A stretch of DNA of 64,000 bases from Bacillus sp. BGMRC 2118. Lineage in GTDB: Bacteria; Bacillota; Bacilli; Bacillales; SA4. The stretch spans positions 186,001 through 250,000 of the forward strand of contig VTTJ01000002.1 in assembly GCA_008364785.1 (NCBI GenBank), read 5' to 3'. A program made the translations under genes and the position numbers. The notes under the pieces were generated by a model that was not told the origin of the DNA, did not search any database, and was given only the letters and a program-made list of their open reading frames with translations. Shown one piece after another: positions 15,078-23,661 of this stretch (its first letter is position 1; each line of letters begins with the position of its first letter).

Positions 15078-16424
15078 ATGCAATCTTGGAAAGAAGTATT
15101 ACCGTTAGATCAATATTTAGTGAAAACGGACACCGTTCTACATGATTTAGATCGCAGGGTGCTGACTTTACTTTACCAGCCGCTTATAGGTCCTCTTAGT
15201 TTTTCTTTGTATATGCTACTTTGGGGAGAAGTTGAGGCTTATAAATATTGGGGCTCACCTTCCACTCACCGCCAACTAATGGCTTCATTGAAGATGAACT
15301 TAGACGATATACTAATGGCCCGAAAAAAGTTAGAGGGAATTGGGTTACTAAAAACCTATGTTCAGGAAACAGCTGAAGTTAGAAATTTTATATATGAAAT
15401 AAAGCCTCCTTTTTCTCCACATGTATTTTTTAGTTCTGATTTTCCATTTAGTATTTTCTTAAAAGAAGAGGTAGGCGAACTCAGATACAATAAGTTAAAA
15501 TCGCTATTTGCTACGAAAAGCATTAATTCCAATGACTTTAAAGATATCTCACAATCCTTTGCTGATGTGTATTCACCCTCTAAAGAACATAAGGGCGTAA
15601 ATATGGAGCAGGAAGATCAGCAATTATATATTCAACGGGAACAACTCTCTTCACTATCAGTTGGGAAGTTTGATTTCGACTTTGATTTATTTATATATGG
15701 CCTTTCTGATAATTTTGTTTCTTCCAAGCTAATTACAGATGAAGTCGGAGAGCGTATTAAGCTACTTGCATATGTGTACGGCTTGTCTCCATTGGATATG
15801 CAAAAGGTTGTCATGAACGCCACGTTTGGAAACGAAGATGAAATTGATTTAGGTATACTATCTGAAAAAGCAAAAATGTATTATGAGATTGAACATTTTG
15901 GTAGATCCCCGTTATTAATTGAAAAAATACAACCATTACAGCTTCAAACGATGAGATATGTAGAACCTCAAACAGAACAGGAGAGACGCATCCATCATTT
16001 TGAGACAACAACTCCAAAAGATTTTCTCAAAGAACTTGCTGGTGGAGCTTCCCCTACAAGCAGTGATTTAGCGATTGTAGAGAGTATTATGGTTAATCAA
16101 CAGATTCCACCAGGTGTTGTCAACGTGCTTCTTGATTATGTTGTGAATCGAAAAAAGATGAACTTAAATAAAAAATATATCGAAAACACAGCTAGTAACT
16201 GGGCAAGGCAAAAAATTAAAACGGTCAAGGAAGCACTTAACCAAATAGAAGATTTTGAAAAAGATGTGGCAGAATATAAAGACAAAGAAACAAAAACAAA
16301 ACAAAATCCTAGTAGTAGTTTAAGAAAACCAATTCGTAAAGAAATACTGCCGGAATGGATGACAGATCCGGATTATATTGAGAAAAGAAAACAACAGTTA
16401 CTAAATAAACAACGTGATAAATAA
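15078..16424 (+). CDS. dnaB: Replication initiation and membrane attachment protein DnaB
   Basis: 448 residues, the Firmicute primosome protein (not the E. coli DnaB helicase). It carries an N-terminal winged-helix region (YQPLIGPLSFSLYMLL) and DnaD-like helical domains; the C-terminal one includes LLDYVVNRKKMNLNKKYIENTASNWARQKIKTVKEA, including the YxxxI-type motif used in DNA binding. With DnaD and DnaI it loads the replicative helicase at oriC and at restart sites. It ends just before the frame of dnaI with only 24 bases to the latter's start, so the two are one operon. Confidence 0.95.
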   Translation: MQSWKEVLPLDQYLVKTDTVLHDLDRRVLTLLYQPLIGPLSFSLYMLLWGEVEAYKYWGSPSTHRQLMASLKMNLDDILMARKKLEGIGLLKTYVQETAEVRNFIYEIKPPFSPHVFFSSDFPFSIFLKEEVGELRYNKLKSLFATKSINSNDFKDISQSFADVYSPSKEHKGVNMEQEDQQLYIQREQLSSLSVGKFDFDFDLFIYGLSDNFVSSKLITDEVGERIKLLAYVYGLSPLDMQKVVMNATFGNEDEIDLGILSEKAKMYYEIEHFGRSPLLIEKIQPLQLQTMRYVEPQTEQERRIHHFETTTPKDFLKELAGGASPTSSDLAIVESIMVNQQIPPGVVNVLLDYVVNRKKMNLNKKYIENTASNWARQKIKTVKEALNQIEDFEKDVAEYKDKETKTKQNPSSSLRKPIRKEILPEWMTDPDYIEKRKQQLLNKQRDK

Positions 16425-16448
16425 CAAATGCAAAAGAGAGGTGAGTTT

Positions 16449-17387
16449 ATGAAATCAATTAAGGATGCATTAAATACAATGCCATATCCGAAACGAATGG
16501 AAGAGCAATATGAAAAATATAAGAATATTGTATTAAATGATCCGGATATTAAAGATTTCTTGGAGCAAAATCGCCCCTTCTTAAATCGTAAAATTTTTGA
16601 TAGAGGCCTTTTAAAAATGTATGAGTATCACACTCAAAGTAAAGAATGTGCCAATTGTCCAAGCCTGCAGGAATGTGTCAATATGGTACCAGGGTATCAT
16701 CCACAGCTTGCACTGAAAAATAAACAATCAATTGAACTTGATTATCAGCAGTGTCCGAGCAAGGTGTTAGCTGATATTCAGAAGGAAAAGAGAAATAAAA
16801 TAAAGTCTGTATATATCCCTTCGAACTTATTGAATGCGACATTTATGGATATTTATGAGGACGATGACTATCGATATCAAATTAAACAACAAATATGGAA
16901 CTTCATACAATCGTACAAATCAAATAAGAAAATAAAAGGTTTTTATATTCATGGTGGATTTGGTGTAGGGAAAACATTTATTTTATGTGCGATTGCAAAT
17001 GAATTAGCAGATGATCATACAGAATCCATGATCATGTATTTCCCTGAATTTATTCGTGAATTAAAAAGTGTAATGAGTAATGAAGGGGCTTTTAATCAAA
17101 AGCTTGAAGCAGCTAAGAAAGTTCCAGTCCTTATGTTTGATGATATCGGTGCAGAATCAATGACAAGCTGGATGCGTGACGAGATACTAGGTCCTATCTT
17201 GCAATACAGAATGTTAGAAAATCTTCCGACATTTTTCACTTCCAACTTAAATTTAGATGAGTTACTTCGCCATTATACGTATTCTCAAAAAGGTGAAGAA
17301 GAAGGTATTAAAGCACAACGAATACTGGAGCGAATTAAATTTTTAACGGAAGAGATTGAATTAGTCGATATTAATAGACGGATTTAA
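16449..17387 (+). CDS. dnaI: Primosomal helicase loader DnaI
   Basis: 312 residues from ATG 16449, set by AGAGAGGTGAG; an ATG at 16428 precedes that ribosome site. The N-terminal helicase-binding domain holds a zinc site made of C67, C70, H84 and C102 (CANC ... GYH ... C), and the AAA+ domain has Walker A GGFGVGKT (169-176) and Walker B VLMFDDIG. It delivers the replicative helicase to DNA with DnaB and DnaD. The stop codon overlaps the terminator stem. Confidence 0.96.
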   Translation: MKSIKDALNTMPYPKRMEEQYEKYKNIVLNDPDIKDFLEQNRPFLNRKIFDRGLLKMYEYHTQSKECANCPSLQECVNMVPGYHPQLALKNKQSIELDYQQCPSKVLADIQKEKRNKIKSVYIPSNLLNATFMDIYEDDDYRYQIKQQIWNFIQSYKSNKKIKGFYIHGGFGVGKTFILCAIANELADDHTESMIMYFPEFIRELKSVMSNEGAFNQKLEAAKKVPVLMFDDIGAESMTSWMRDEILGPILQYRMLENLPTFFTSNLNLDELLRHYTYSQKGEEEGIKAQRILERIKFLTEEIELVDINRRI

Positions 17388-17410
17388 AAGAGCTGGAAAG
17401 CTCTTTTTTT
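17387..17410 (+). terminator. Terminator of dnaB-dnaI
   Basis: 8-bp stem AAAGAGCT / AGCTCTTT with GGAA loop and a T-run, overlapping the dnaI stop codon. Confidence 0.85.
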
Positions 17411-17412
17411 TA

Positions 17413-17581
17413 GGCTCTTTTCTAAAACTTTGTTGCTTTACGTACACAACTAGTTTTAGAGTAAAACGAGGTTGAAACTAGAAAAGAGCAACTCTCTTTA
17501 TGTATAGAAGTACTTAGATACAAAGGTAAAAATCTGGCTTCCTGAGATTTTTACGAAAAACAACAAACTATACAAACAGCC
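17413..17581 (+). repeat. Family 1 repeat, full-length (copy 6)
   Basis: 169 bp from GGCTCTTTTCTAAAACTTTG to CAAACAGCC, a well-preserved copy. Left arm GCTCTTTTCTA, internal AGTTTTAG facing CTAAAACT, then AGAAAAGAGC. The right domain pairs GGTAAAAATC with GAGATTTTTAC around CTGGCTTCCT. Flanks TTTTTTTA and TTTTTTTG match at 7 of 8 but are low complexity. Confidence 0.92.
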
Positions 17582-17669
17582 TTTTTTTGTTTTGTGAATA
17601 AAATGTAATTCATTTTTTTGTTTCCCCTTCATATAAATAGAATCAGATGCAAAAAGGGGGGACAACCAT

Positions 17670-18509
17670 ATGCATATAACATTTGACACCGAGTTAGATC
17701 TTCAATATGTTTATAAGCTGCTTTCAAACTCAAAGAATCGGTCCTTTAAGTTAAAGATCAAAACTGACCATACATTATTCATTGATCTAGCTAAAAGTGA
17801 TGAAGAATGTATTCGAACATATATTATTCCTTCATTAACACAGTTTGTATTGAAGATTAAAGAACCGCAATATATTCGTTATTTCTTAAGTACAGTGTTT
17901 TTTTATGAGGATGAAACAGAACAGCTGCAAATTATTGAAATGGTGCAATCACTAGTGAGTGATGATGAAGAACGATTACATCCTTCGTTAAAAGAAGGAT
18001 ATCCAAGGGAAGAAATAATTAAACGGGCGTTAACGATGTTTTTGACTAAACATGTTCAGTTCTCATTTGAAGCGTTTTTAACATTCCGATTAAAGGATTA
18101 TTTAATACGCTTACAAGAATATATTGAGGTTGCAATTGATGAATATAAACTAGAACAAGATTATCAAGACTTTATAGAAACGTTACGAAAATATATTGCC
18201 ACTAAAAATAGCGAAAACAAACTCATCCATGTGGTTCAAGAGAAGGAACGTTTTATCTTTTATGACGAAATGCTTAACGAGATTGAAGTTAGGGTGGAAA
18301 TGGAAGAAGAGTTTGTTTCAAATTACGGATTCGAAGTAGATCAGGAGTTAATTGCTCCCTTATTATTATTAAGTCCAGCTTCTATTCACTTATATTCTGC
18401 TTACTTAGACCAAGGAATTGTACAAACGGTAGTTAGTATTTTTCAGGAGCGAGTAGCCATATATCCTTATGAACGTTTTCATGAAAAATATCCAATTGAT
18501 CATACATAA
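17670..18509 (+). CDS. ytxC: Sporulation-associated protein YtxC
   Basis: 279 residues, close to B. subtilis YtxC, recognised by content and by its place between dnaI and thrS. The protein is cytosolic and mainly helical, with LKDYLIRLQEYIEVAIDEYKLEQDYQDFIETLRKYI-like long helices and an acidic body; no catalytic motif is visible. The function is unknown; the family is restricted to spore formers. The ribosome site AAAGGGGGGA precedes ATG 17670 by 8 bases. Confidence 0.85.
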   Translation: MHITFDTELDLQYVYKLLSNSKNRSFKLKIKTDHTLFIDLAKSDEECIRTYIIPSLTQFVLKIKEPQYIRYFLSTVFFYEDETEQLQIIEMVQSLVSDDEERLHPSLKEGYPREEIIKRALTMFLTKHVQFSFEAFLTFRLKDYLIRLQEYIEVAIDEYKLEQDYQDFIETLRKYIATKNSENKLIHVVQEKERFIFYDEMLNEIEVRVEMEEEFVSNYGFEVDQELIAPLLLLSPASIHLYSAYLDQGIVQTVVSIFQERVAIYPYERFHEKYPIDHT

Positions 18510-18528
18510 TAAAATTTAAGAAAATAAC

Positions 18529-18558
18529 TTGATTTCAAACCGTAATTGTGGCTATAAT
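18529..18558 (+). promoter_or_regulatory. Sigma-A promoter of the thrS leader
   Basis: TTGATT, 18-base spacer, TATAAT, about 215 bases upstream of the T-box sequence. Confidence 0.7.
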
Positions 18559-18569
18559 AACCTACATAA

Positions 18570-18840
18570 TCACTATATGTTAGACTAGTAATGAGAAGGA
18601 CATGGGTTATTTTTACGGTTTCACAGAGAGGGAAGTCCACAGGCTGCAAGCTTCCTATACACGAAAGATGTACCTACCACCTTTAAACTTTAGTACTGAA
18701 CAGATGAAAGTCCTACTATGTACTAACGGTATCAACCGTTATCTTGAACTTCTTAAGCCAAATCTCATGAGATTGGAAAGAAGGGTGGAACCACGACTAC
18801 AAACTCGTCCCTTTATTTAGGGAGGAGTTTTTTTTATTTT
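18570..18840 (+). promoter_or_regulatory. Threonine T-box leader of thrS
   Basis: Contains the T-box core AGGGTGGAACCACG (18782-18795), stem I features GAGAGGGAAG ... GCTTCC, and a terminator with arms AACTCGTCCCT / AGGGAGGAGTT followed by a long T-run (to 18840). The likely specifier is ACC (Thr) at 18676-18678, followed by ACC, the same context in which the pheS leader shows TTC. Uncharged tRNA-Thr pairs with the specifier and the T-box and prevents termination. An open frame across 18602-18820 is a by-product. Confidence 0.93.
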
Positions 18841-18842
18841 TA

Positions 18843-18926
18843 GGCTGTGTTAACGTAGAGGGTTGATTGAATTGGAAGGACACGAGACTCTTGGAACGAA
18901 AATCAACAACAAGGTTTAACAGAGCC
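18843..18926 (+). repeat. Family 2 repeat, short form, with perfect 8-bp target duplication
   Basis: 84 bp bounded by GGCTGTGTTAA and TTTAACAGAGCC, flanked by TATTTTTA on both sides (18835-18842 and 18927-18934). It keeps the arms GGAAGGACACGAGACTC and GGAACGAAAATCAACA but lacks the central palindrome. It landed at the T-run of the T-box terminator, upstream of the thrS ribosome site. Confidence 0.9.
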
Positions 18927-18992
18927 TATTTTTAATTACTATCACTTATGACAAATTGTCATTGTGAAAATCAGTTTAAGGAGAGAAAAAGA

Positions 18993-20930
18993 ATGTCTGA
19001 ATTACTGAGCATTACATTTCCAGACGGATCGGTGAAGGAGTTTCAAAAAGGTACTTCGACAGAAGATATTGCAGCATCAATCAGTCCAGGGTTAAGAAAA
19101 AAAGCAATAGCTGGAAAGTTTAATGGAAATCTTATCGATTTGCGTCATCCTATCCAAGAAAATGGAAGTATTGAGATTATTACGCAGGACTCATCAGAAG
19201 CACTTGAAATTTTGCGCCACAGTACAGCGCATTTAATGGCTCAAGCTGTTAAACGTTTATATAAGGATCAAAACGTTCGTCTAGGTGTAGGACCAGTCAT
19301 TGAAGGTGGTTTCTACTACGACATTGATATGGAAGAATCAATTACTCATGAGGACTTATCTCGCATTGAAAAAGAAATGCAAAAAATTTCGAATGAAAAC
19401 CTGGCAATTGAGCGTGTTGAAGTTTCACGTGCCGAAGCTGAGGCTCGTTTCGAAAGCATTAACGATGGATTGAAACTGGAATTATTAGAAGCAATTCCTG
19501 CTGATGAAACAGTTACAATCTATGAGCAAGGAGAATTTTTCGATTTATGCCGTGGTGTACATGTTCCATCAACAGGAAAAATTAAAGAATTTAAGCTATT
19601 GAGTGTCGCAGGTGCATACTGGCGTGGCGATAGTAAAAACAAGATGCTACAACGAATTTATGGTACAGCTTTCTTCAAGAAAGAAGATTTAGCGGAACAC
19701 CTTCGTTTATTAGAAGAAGCAAAAGAACGTGACCATCGTAAGCTAGGGAAAGAGTTAGACTTATTTACAAACTCTCAAAAGGTTGGACAAGGCTTCCCAT
19801 TATGGCTTCCTAAAGGTGCAACAATCAGACGTATTATTGAGCGTTACATTGTTGATAAGGAAATAAGACTAGGGTATTCACATGTGTACACACCTGCATT
19901 AGGTAGTGTTGACCTTTATAAAACTTCGGGTCACTGGGAGCACTATCAGGACGGCATGTTCCCTGTAATGTCTATGGATAATGAAGAACTAGTATTAAGA
20001 CCTATGAACTGTCCACACCATATGATGATTTATAAAAATGATATTCACAGCTACCGTGAATTACCAATCCGTATTGCGGAGTTAGGGTTAATGCACCGTT
20101 ATGAAATGTCTGGTGCTTTAACAGGCTTGCAGCGTGTTAGAGGAATGACATTAAATGATGCTCATATTTTCGTGCGCCCAGATCAAATTAAAGATGAGTT
20201 TATTCGTGTAGTTCGTTTAGTTGAAGCTGTTTACAAGGATTTCGGTTTTGAAGATTATTCTTTCAGACTTTCTTACCGCGACCCAGAAGATAAAGAGAAA
20301 TATTTTGATGATGATTCAATGTGGGAAAAAGCACAAGGTATGCTAAAGGAAGCGATGGATGACCTAGGGTTAGACTATTACGAAGCTGAAGGAGAAGCTG
20401 CATTCTACGGTCCAAAGCTTGACGTTCAAGTACGTACAGCACTTGGTAAAGATGAAACGCTTTCTACTGTACAACTTGACTTCTTACTACCTGAACGTTT
20501 TGATTTAACATATGTAGGAGAAGATGGTAAGCAGCATCGCCCAGTTGTAATTCACCGCGGGGTGGTATCAACAATGGAACGTTTTGTTGCCTTCTTAATT
20601 GAAGAATATAAGGGTGCATTCCCAACATGGTTAGCTCCTGTACAAGTACAAGTGATTCCTGTATCACCTTCTGTACACCTTGATTATGCGAAGAAACTTC
20701 AAGAGGAGCTTCAATTTGAAGGTATACGTGTGGAATTAGATTCACGTGATGAGAAAATTGGTTATAAGATACGTGAAGCACAAATGCAAAAGATTCCTTA
20801 CATGCTTGTAGTTGGGGATAATGAGATACAAGAAAATGCAGTTAATGTTCGTAAGTATGGTGAACAGAAGTCTGAGACTATTTCCGTTGACCAGTTTAAA
20901 GCATTAATTTTAGATGAAGTAAAAAAATAA
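18993..20930 (+). CDS. thrS: Threonyl-tRNA synthetase
   Basis: 645 residues from ATG 18993, after AAGGAGAG; the frame opens at 18948 but that extension shows no homology. Order: TGS domain (about 1-60), editing domain with [14 protein letters not shown], the class II catalytic core with [14 protein letters not shown] and a C-terminal anticodon domain ending [17 protein letters not shown]. It charges tRNA-Thr and hydrolyses mis-made Ser-tRNA-Thr. It is controlled by the Thr T-box; the family 2 element is part of its leader. Confidence 0.97.
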   Translation: MSELLSITFPDGSVKEFQKGTSTEDIAASISPGLRKKAIAGKFNGNLIDLRHPIQENGSIEIITQDSSEALEILRHSTAHLMAQAVKRLYKDQNVRLGVGPVIEGGFYYDIDMEESITHEDLSRIEKEMQKISNENLAIERVEVSRAEAEARFESINDGLKLELLEAIPADETVTIYEQGEFFDLCRGVHVPSTGKIKEFKLLSVAGAYWRGDSKNKMLQRIYGTAFFKKEDLAEHLRLLEEAKERDHRKLGKELDLFTNSQKVGQGFPLWLPKGATIRRIIERYIVDKEIRLGYSHVYTPALGSVDLYKTSGHWEHYQDGMFPVMSMDNEELVLRPMNCPHHMMIYKNDIHSYRELPIRIAELGLMHRYEMSGALTGLQRVRGMTLNDAHIFVRPDQIKDEFIRVVRLVEAVYKDFGFEDYSFRLSYRDPEDKEKYFDDDSMWEKAQGMLKEAMDDLGLDYYEAEGEAAFYGPKLDVQVRTALGKDETLSTVQLDFLLPERFDLTYVGEDGKQHRPVVIHRGVVSTMERFVAFLIEEYKGAFPTWLAPVQVQVIPVSPSVHLDYAKKLQEELQFEGIRVELDSRDEKIGYKIREAQMQKIPYMLVVGDNEIQENAVNVRKYGEQKSETISVDQFKALILDEVKK

Positions 20931-20984
20931 ATTGATCTTGTTCTAATTGTCACCTCTTACTGGTTAAATTTTTACATTATGCGC

Positions 20985-21013
20985 TTGACATGGTCTAATC
21001 TAGATGGTAAAGT
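20985..21013 (+). promoter_or_regulatory. Sigma-A promoter of infC-rpmI-rplT
   Basis: TTGACA, 17-base spacer, TAAAGT. Start near 21020, giving a leader of about 205 bases. Confidence 0.8.
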
Positions 21014-21019
21014 TGTTTA

Positions 21020-21166
21020 GGTAACTGAATAGTTTGTAATGAACAAGCAGGAGCACCCGCTTCTCACCTGATTGACACAAATTGTAGTTGGCAGGTTAAA
21101 AAAACGATGAATTAATGTATGATATACATTTCGTTAGTGTGGGTGTTCGAAACCCACACTTTTTTA
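21020..21166 (+). promoter_or_regulatory. L20-type autoregulatory leader with intrinsic terminator
   Basis: The untranslated leader ends in a perfect 9-bp hairpin AGTGTGGGT / ACCCACACT (21136-21160) followed by T6, before infC begins. This is the layout of the L20 leader of Bacillus, in which ribosomal protein L20 binds the leader and causes early termination of infC-rpmI-rplT. Confidence 0.78.
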
Positions 21167-21225
21167 TTTGCAATTCATTTGTGCAAGAAGGAAGTTGCGG
21201 AACAATATTTCGGAGGTGGCTCATT

Positions 21226-21741
21226 ATTAGCAAGGACATGATGGTTAATGAAGGAATTCGTGCACGTGAAGTACGTTTGATTGGGGCAAATGGAGACCAA
21301 CTTGGTATCAAGTCCCGTCAAGAGGCACTTGAAATGGCACAAAATGTTAATCTTGATTTAGTGATGGTTGCTCCAACAGCGAAACCGCCTGTATGTCGAA
21401 TCATGGACTATGGTAAGTTCCGTTTTGAGCAACAAAAGAAGGACAAAGAAGCACGTAAAAATCAAAAGATTATCAACATCAAGGAAGTTCGTCTGAGTCC
21501 TACTATTGAAGAGCATGACTTTAATACGAAATTACGTAATGCGATTAAATTCCTTGAAAATGGAGACAAGGTAAAAGCATCGATCAGATTCAAAGGTCGT
21601 GCGATTACTCACAAGGAAATCGGCCAACGCGTGCTTGACCGTTTCTCAGAAGCGTGTAAGGAAGTTAGTACGATTGAATCTCATCCAAAGATGGATGGCC
21701 GAAGCATGTTCTTAGTTTTAGCACCAAAAGCTGATAAGTAA
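21226..21741 (+). CDS. infC: Translation initiation factor IF-3 (AUU start)
   Basis: 171 residues if started at ATT 21226 (M)[18 protein letters not shown], matching the known N-terminus of Bacillus IF-3. GGAGGT at 21212-21217 lies 8 bases upstream, and no in-frame ATG/GTG/TTG has comparable spacing; the frame open to 21115 runs through the leader terminator. Contents: [20 protein letters not shown] in the N domain/linker and [17 protein letters not shown] in the C domain. AUU starts of infC are known from E. coli and Bacillus stearothermophilus and let IF-3 limit its own translation. It heads the infC-rpmI-rplT operon. Confidence 0.94.
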   Translation: MSKDMMVNEGIRAREVRLIGANGDQLGIKSRQEALEMAQNVNLDLVMVAPTAKPPVCRIMDYGKFRFEQQKKDKEARKNQKIINIKEVRLSPTIEEHDFNTKLRNAIKFLENGDKVKASIRFKGRAITHKEIGQRVLDRFSEACKEVSTIESHPKMDGRSMFLVLAPKADK

Positions 21742-21762
21742 AAGATTGAGGAGGAATACCCA

Positions 21763-21960
21763 ATGCCAAAAATGAAAACTCATAGAGGTTCAGCTAAGCG
21801 TTTCAAGAAGACTGGATCTGGTAAGCTTAAGCGTTCACACGCTTACACAAGTCACTTATTCTCAAACAAGTCTCAAAAGCAAAAGCGTAAGCTTCGTAAA
21901 GCAGCATTAGTAAGCAGCGGCGATTACAAGCGCATCCGCTTCATGATCGGTTCTAAGTAA
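21763..21960 (+). CDS. rpmI: Ribosomal protein bL35
   Basis: 65 residues, highly basic, starting [20 protein letters not shown], the invariant start of L35 of the large subunit. It has the ribosome site GAGGAGG and lies 21 bases after infC. Codon use is that of a highly expressed gene (CGT, AAG). Confidence 0.98.
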   Translation: MPKMKTHRGSAKRFKKTGSGKLKRSHAYTSHLFSNKSQKQKRKLRKAALVSSGDYKRIRFMIGSK

Positions 21961-22003
21961 TAAAAAAATTCGAATTGTGTTTATATATTAGGAGGGAAAC
22001 AAA

Positions 22004-22363
22004 ATGCCAAGAGTTAAAGGTGGTACAGTAACTCGTAAGCGTCGTAAGCGCGTTTTAAAGTTAGCTAAAGGTTATTATGGTTCAAAACATACGTTATATA
22101 AAGTAGCAAATCAACAAGTAATGAAGTCTTTAAACTATGCTTTCCGTGACCGTCGTCAAAAGAAGCGTGACTTCCGTAAATTATGGATCACTCGTATTAA
22201 CGCGGCTGCACGTATTAACGGTCTTTCTTACAGCCGTTTAATGCACGGTTTAAAAGAAGCTGGTATCGAAGTTAACCGTAAAATGTTAGCTGACCTGGCT
22301 ATTCACGATGCAAAAGCATTTGCTGAATTAGCAACAGCTGCTAAAAATAGCCTAAACAAGTAA
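22004..22363 (+). CDS. rplT: Ribosomal protein bL20
   Basis: 119 residues, [29 protein letters not shown] at the start. L20 is an early assembly protein of the 50S subunit and the expected repressor of this operon through the leader. Preceded by AGGAGGG. A terminator follows at 22373. Confidence 0.98.
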   Translation: MPRVKGGTVTRKRRKRVLKLAKGYYGSKHTLYKVANQQVMKSLNYAFRDRRQKKRDFRKLWITRINAAARINGLSYSRLMHGLKEAGIEVNRKMLADLAIHDAKAFAELATAAKNSLNK

Positions 22364-22372
22364 TAATGATTG

Positions 22373-22407
22373 AAGAGTCACTCGCGATTGTAGAGTGACT
22401 CTTTTTT
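22373..22407 (+). terminator. Terminator of infC-rpmI-rplT
   Basis: 11-bp arms AAGAGTCACTC / GAGTGACTCTT, 9-base loop, T-run. Confidence 0.9.
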
Positions 22408-22485
22408 ACTATAGCCGAAACTACAAATAGACAAGGCTTTCTTCAGGCGATTGTTAGATAGGATAGGTTACAAGGGGGAGTAGTA

Positions 22486-22755
22486 ATGATCTATATCTTA
22501 GGATATATTCTACTTATTAATATACTTGGTTTTTATGTGATGTACCAAGATAAACTAAAAGCAAAGAGAAATGAATGGAGAACCCCAGAGCGCACATTAT
22601 GGATGTATGCCTTCGTAGGCGGAGTATTTGGGGTTTATTCAGGAATGAGAGTATTTCGTCACAAAACAAAACATCGTTCATTTAAATATGGATTGCCATT
22701 TGTGATGGTCGCCTATTTAACTATTTTTGTATTCTTGTTGCAGAAATTGTCATAA
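22486..22755 (+). CDS. ysdA: DUF1294 membrane protein YsdA
   Basis: 89 residues with three hydrophobic segments: LGYILLINILGFYVMY, RTLWMYAFVGGVFGVYSGM and FVMVAYLTIFVFLL. The motif DKxKAKRNEWRxPE between the first two, and FRHKTKHRSFKYGLP, are typical of DUF1294. Function unknown. In B. subtilis ysdA follows rplT and is followed directly by ysdB; here ysdB lies 16.6 kb downstream. Confidence 0.88.
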   Translation: MIYILGYILLINILGFYVMYQDKLKAKRNEWRTPERTLWMYAFVGGVFGVYSGMRVFRHKTKHRSFKYGLPFVMVAYLTIFVFLLQKLS

Positions 22756-22826
22756 TGGCCCGTACCACTGTATATAGTAGAGAGTAGTTTGTCATTTACT
22801 GGTCAACCAACTAGGAGGAGTCCATC

Positions 22827-23402
22827 ATGAACCAATCAATGACGATGCTATTTGCATTTTTAGAGTCAAGTGGGTTTTGGGCACCATTTGTTTTTTTACT
22901 ATTCCATAGTATACGACAATTTTTATTTATTCCTGTAGCCGTATTATGTGTAGTAGGTGGTATCCTCTTTGGATCGATAATGGGAGCAATTTATTCTTTA
23001 ACTGGACTGACAATCTCATGCATTTTATTTTACTTTTTATATCAATCGATGCCTAAGCTATTCAACAAGATTCATAGGATGAAAGACAAATGGACAGGAA
23101 ATCGCTTATCTTTTTCCCCAGGACAAATTGCCTTGTTACGTTGTATTCCATTTATGCAATATAACTTACTTTCACTTATTTTACTGGAGAGGAAGAAGAA
23201 CTTTTTCTCTTATACGAAGCAGTCATTCTTAACGAATATACCTGTAGCAGTGCTCTACACATTGTTCGGACAGTCTATAAGCAGGCTCTCACCTACTATT
23301 ATTTTAGTTGTCCTCTTTACGATGACAGTCATGTTTTATATGCTAAGGGAGAAGCAGAATTACCTGAAATGGAAAGAGTTTTTTCCAGATAAGGCCGCTT
23401 AA
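22827..23402 (+). CDS. TVP38/TMEM64-family (VTT domain) membrane protein
   Basis: 191 residues with about five hydrophobic segments and the VTT-type core FIPVAVLCVVGGILFGSIMGAIYSLTG plus an R-C-I-P-F-M-Q-Y-N segment, where family members usually have RLxPxxPFxxxN. These DedA-related proteins are thought to move or scramble lipids; no substrate can be named here. It resembles B. subtilis YtxB, which lies elsewhere in the dnaI-thrS neighbourhood. The start ATG 22827 has AGGAGGAG 9 bases upstream. Confidence 0.82.
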   Translation: MNQSMTMLFAFLESSGFWAPFVFLLFHSIRQFLFIPVAVLCVVGGILFGSIMGAIYSLTGLTISCILFYFLYQSMPKLFNKIHRMKDKWTGNRLSFSPGQIALLRCIPFMQYNLLSLILLERKKNFFSYTKQSFLTNIPVAVLYTLFGQSISRLSPTIILVVLFTMTVMFYMLREKQNYLKWKEFFPDKAA

Positions 23403-23407
23403 AAAAA

Positions 23408-23447
23408 GGAGTGTAAATCTACTGATTTAGCACTCCTTTTTTTTGTT
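23408..23447 (+). terminator. Terminator after the TMEM64-type gene
   Basis: Arms GGAGTGTAAATC / GATTTAGCACTCC (one bulged base) with loop TACT, followed by eight T. Confidence 0.85.
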
Positions 23448-23472
23448 GTCTAACTGGTTCATTTTACCTATT

Positions 23473-23541
23473 TGTTACATTTTTGTAACAGAAAAGAGGA
23501 GCTTAGACATACAGAGATTTCCATGGTAAATAGTGTATAAT
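23473..23541 (+). promoter_or_regulatory. Candidate operator and promoter of the secretion operon
   Basis: A perfect inverted repeat TGTTAC-N6-GTAACA (23473-23490) precedes a TATAAT (23536-23541) that lacks a good -35. The transcript would start near 23548, leaving a leader of about 114 bases. The inverted repeat has no T-run, so it is more like a binding site than a terminator; the protein is unknown. Confidence 0.4.
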
Positions 23542-23661
23542 TACGATGATTTACCCATATATTACTACGTATGCGTGATAAAAGCCTATTAGATTGATAG
23601 TAATTTAATAACACGTAACCAATATATTACTTCAATAGGGAATATAAAGGAGAGGTTATTT

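Noticed and set aside
18602..18820. A 72-codon frame starting ATG 18602
   Set aside because: It runs through the thrS T-box leader, including the T-box and terminator; RNA structure explains the sequence.
21115..21225. N-terminal extension of infC from ATG 21115
   Set aside because: It crosses the L20-type terminator and lacks homology; ATT 21226 has the ribosome site.
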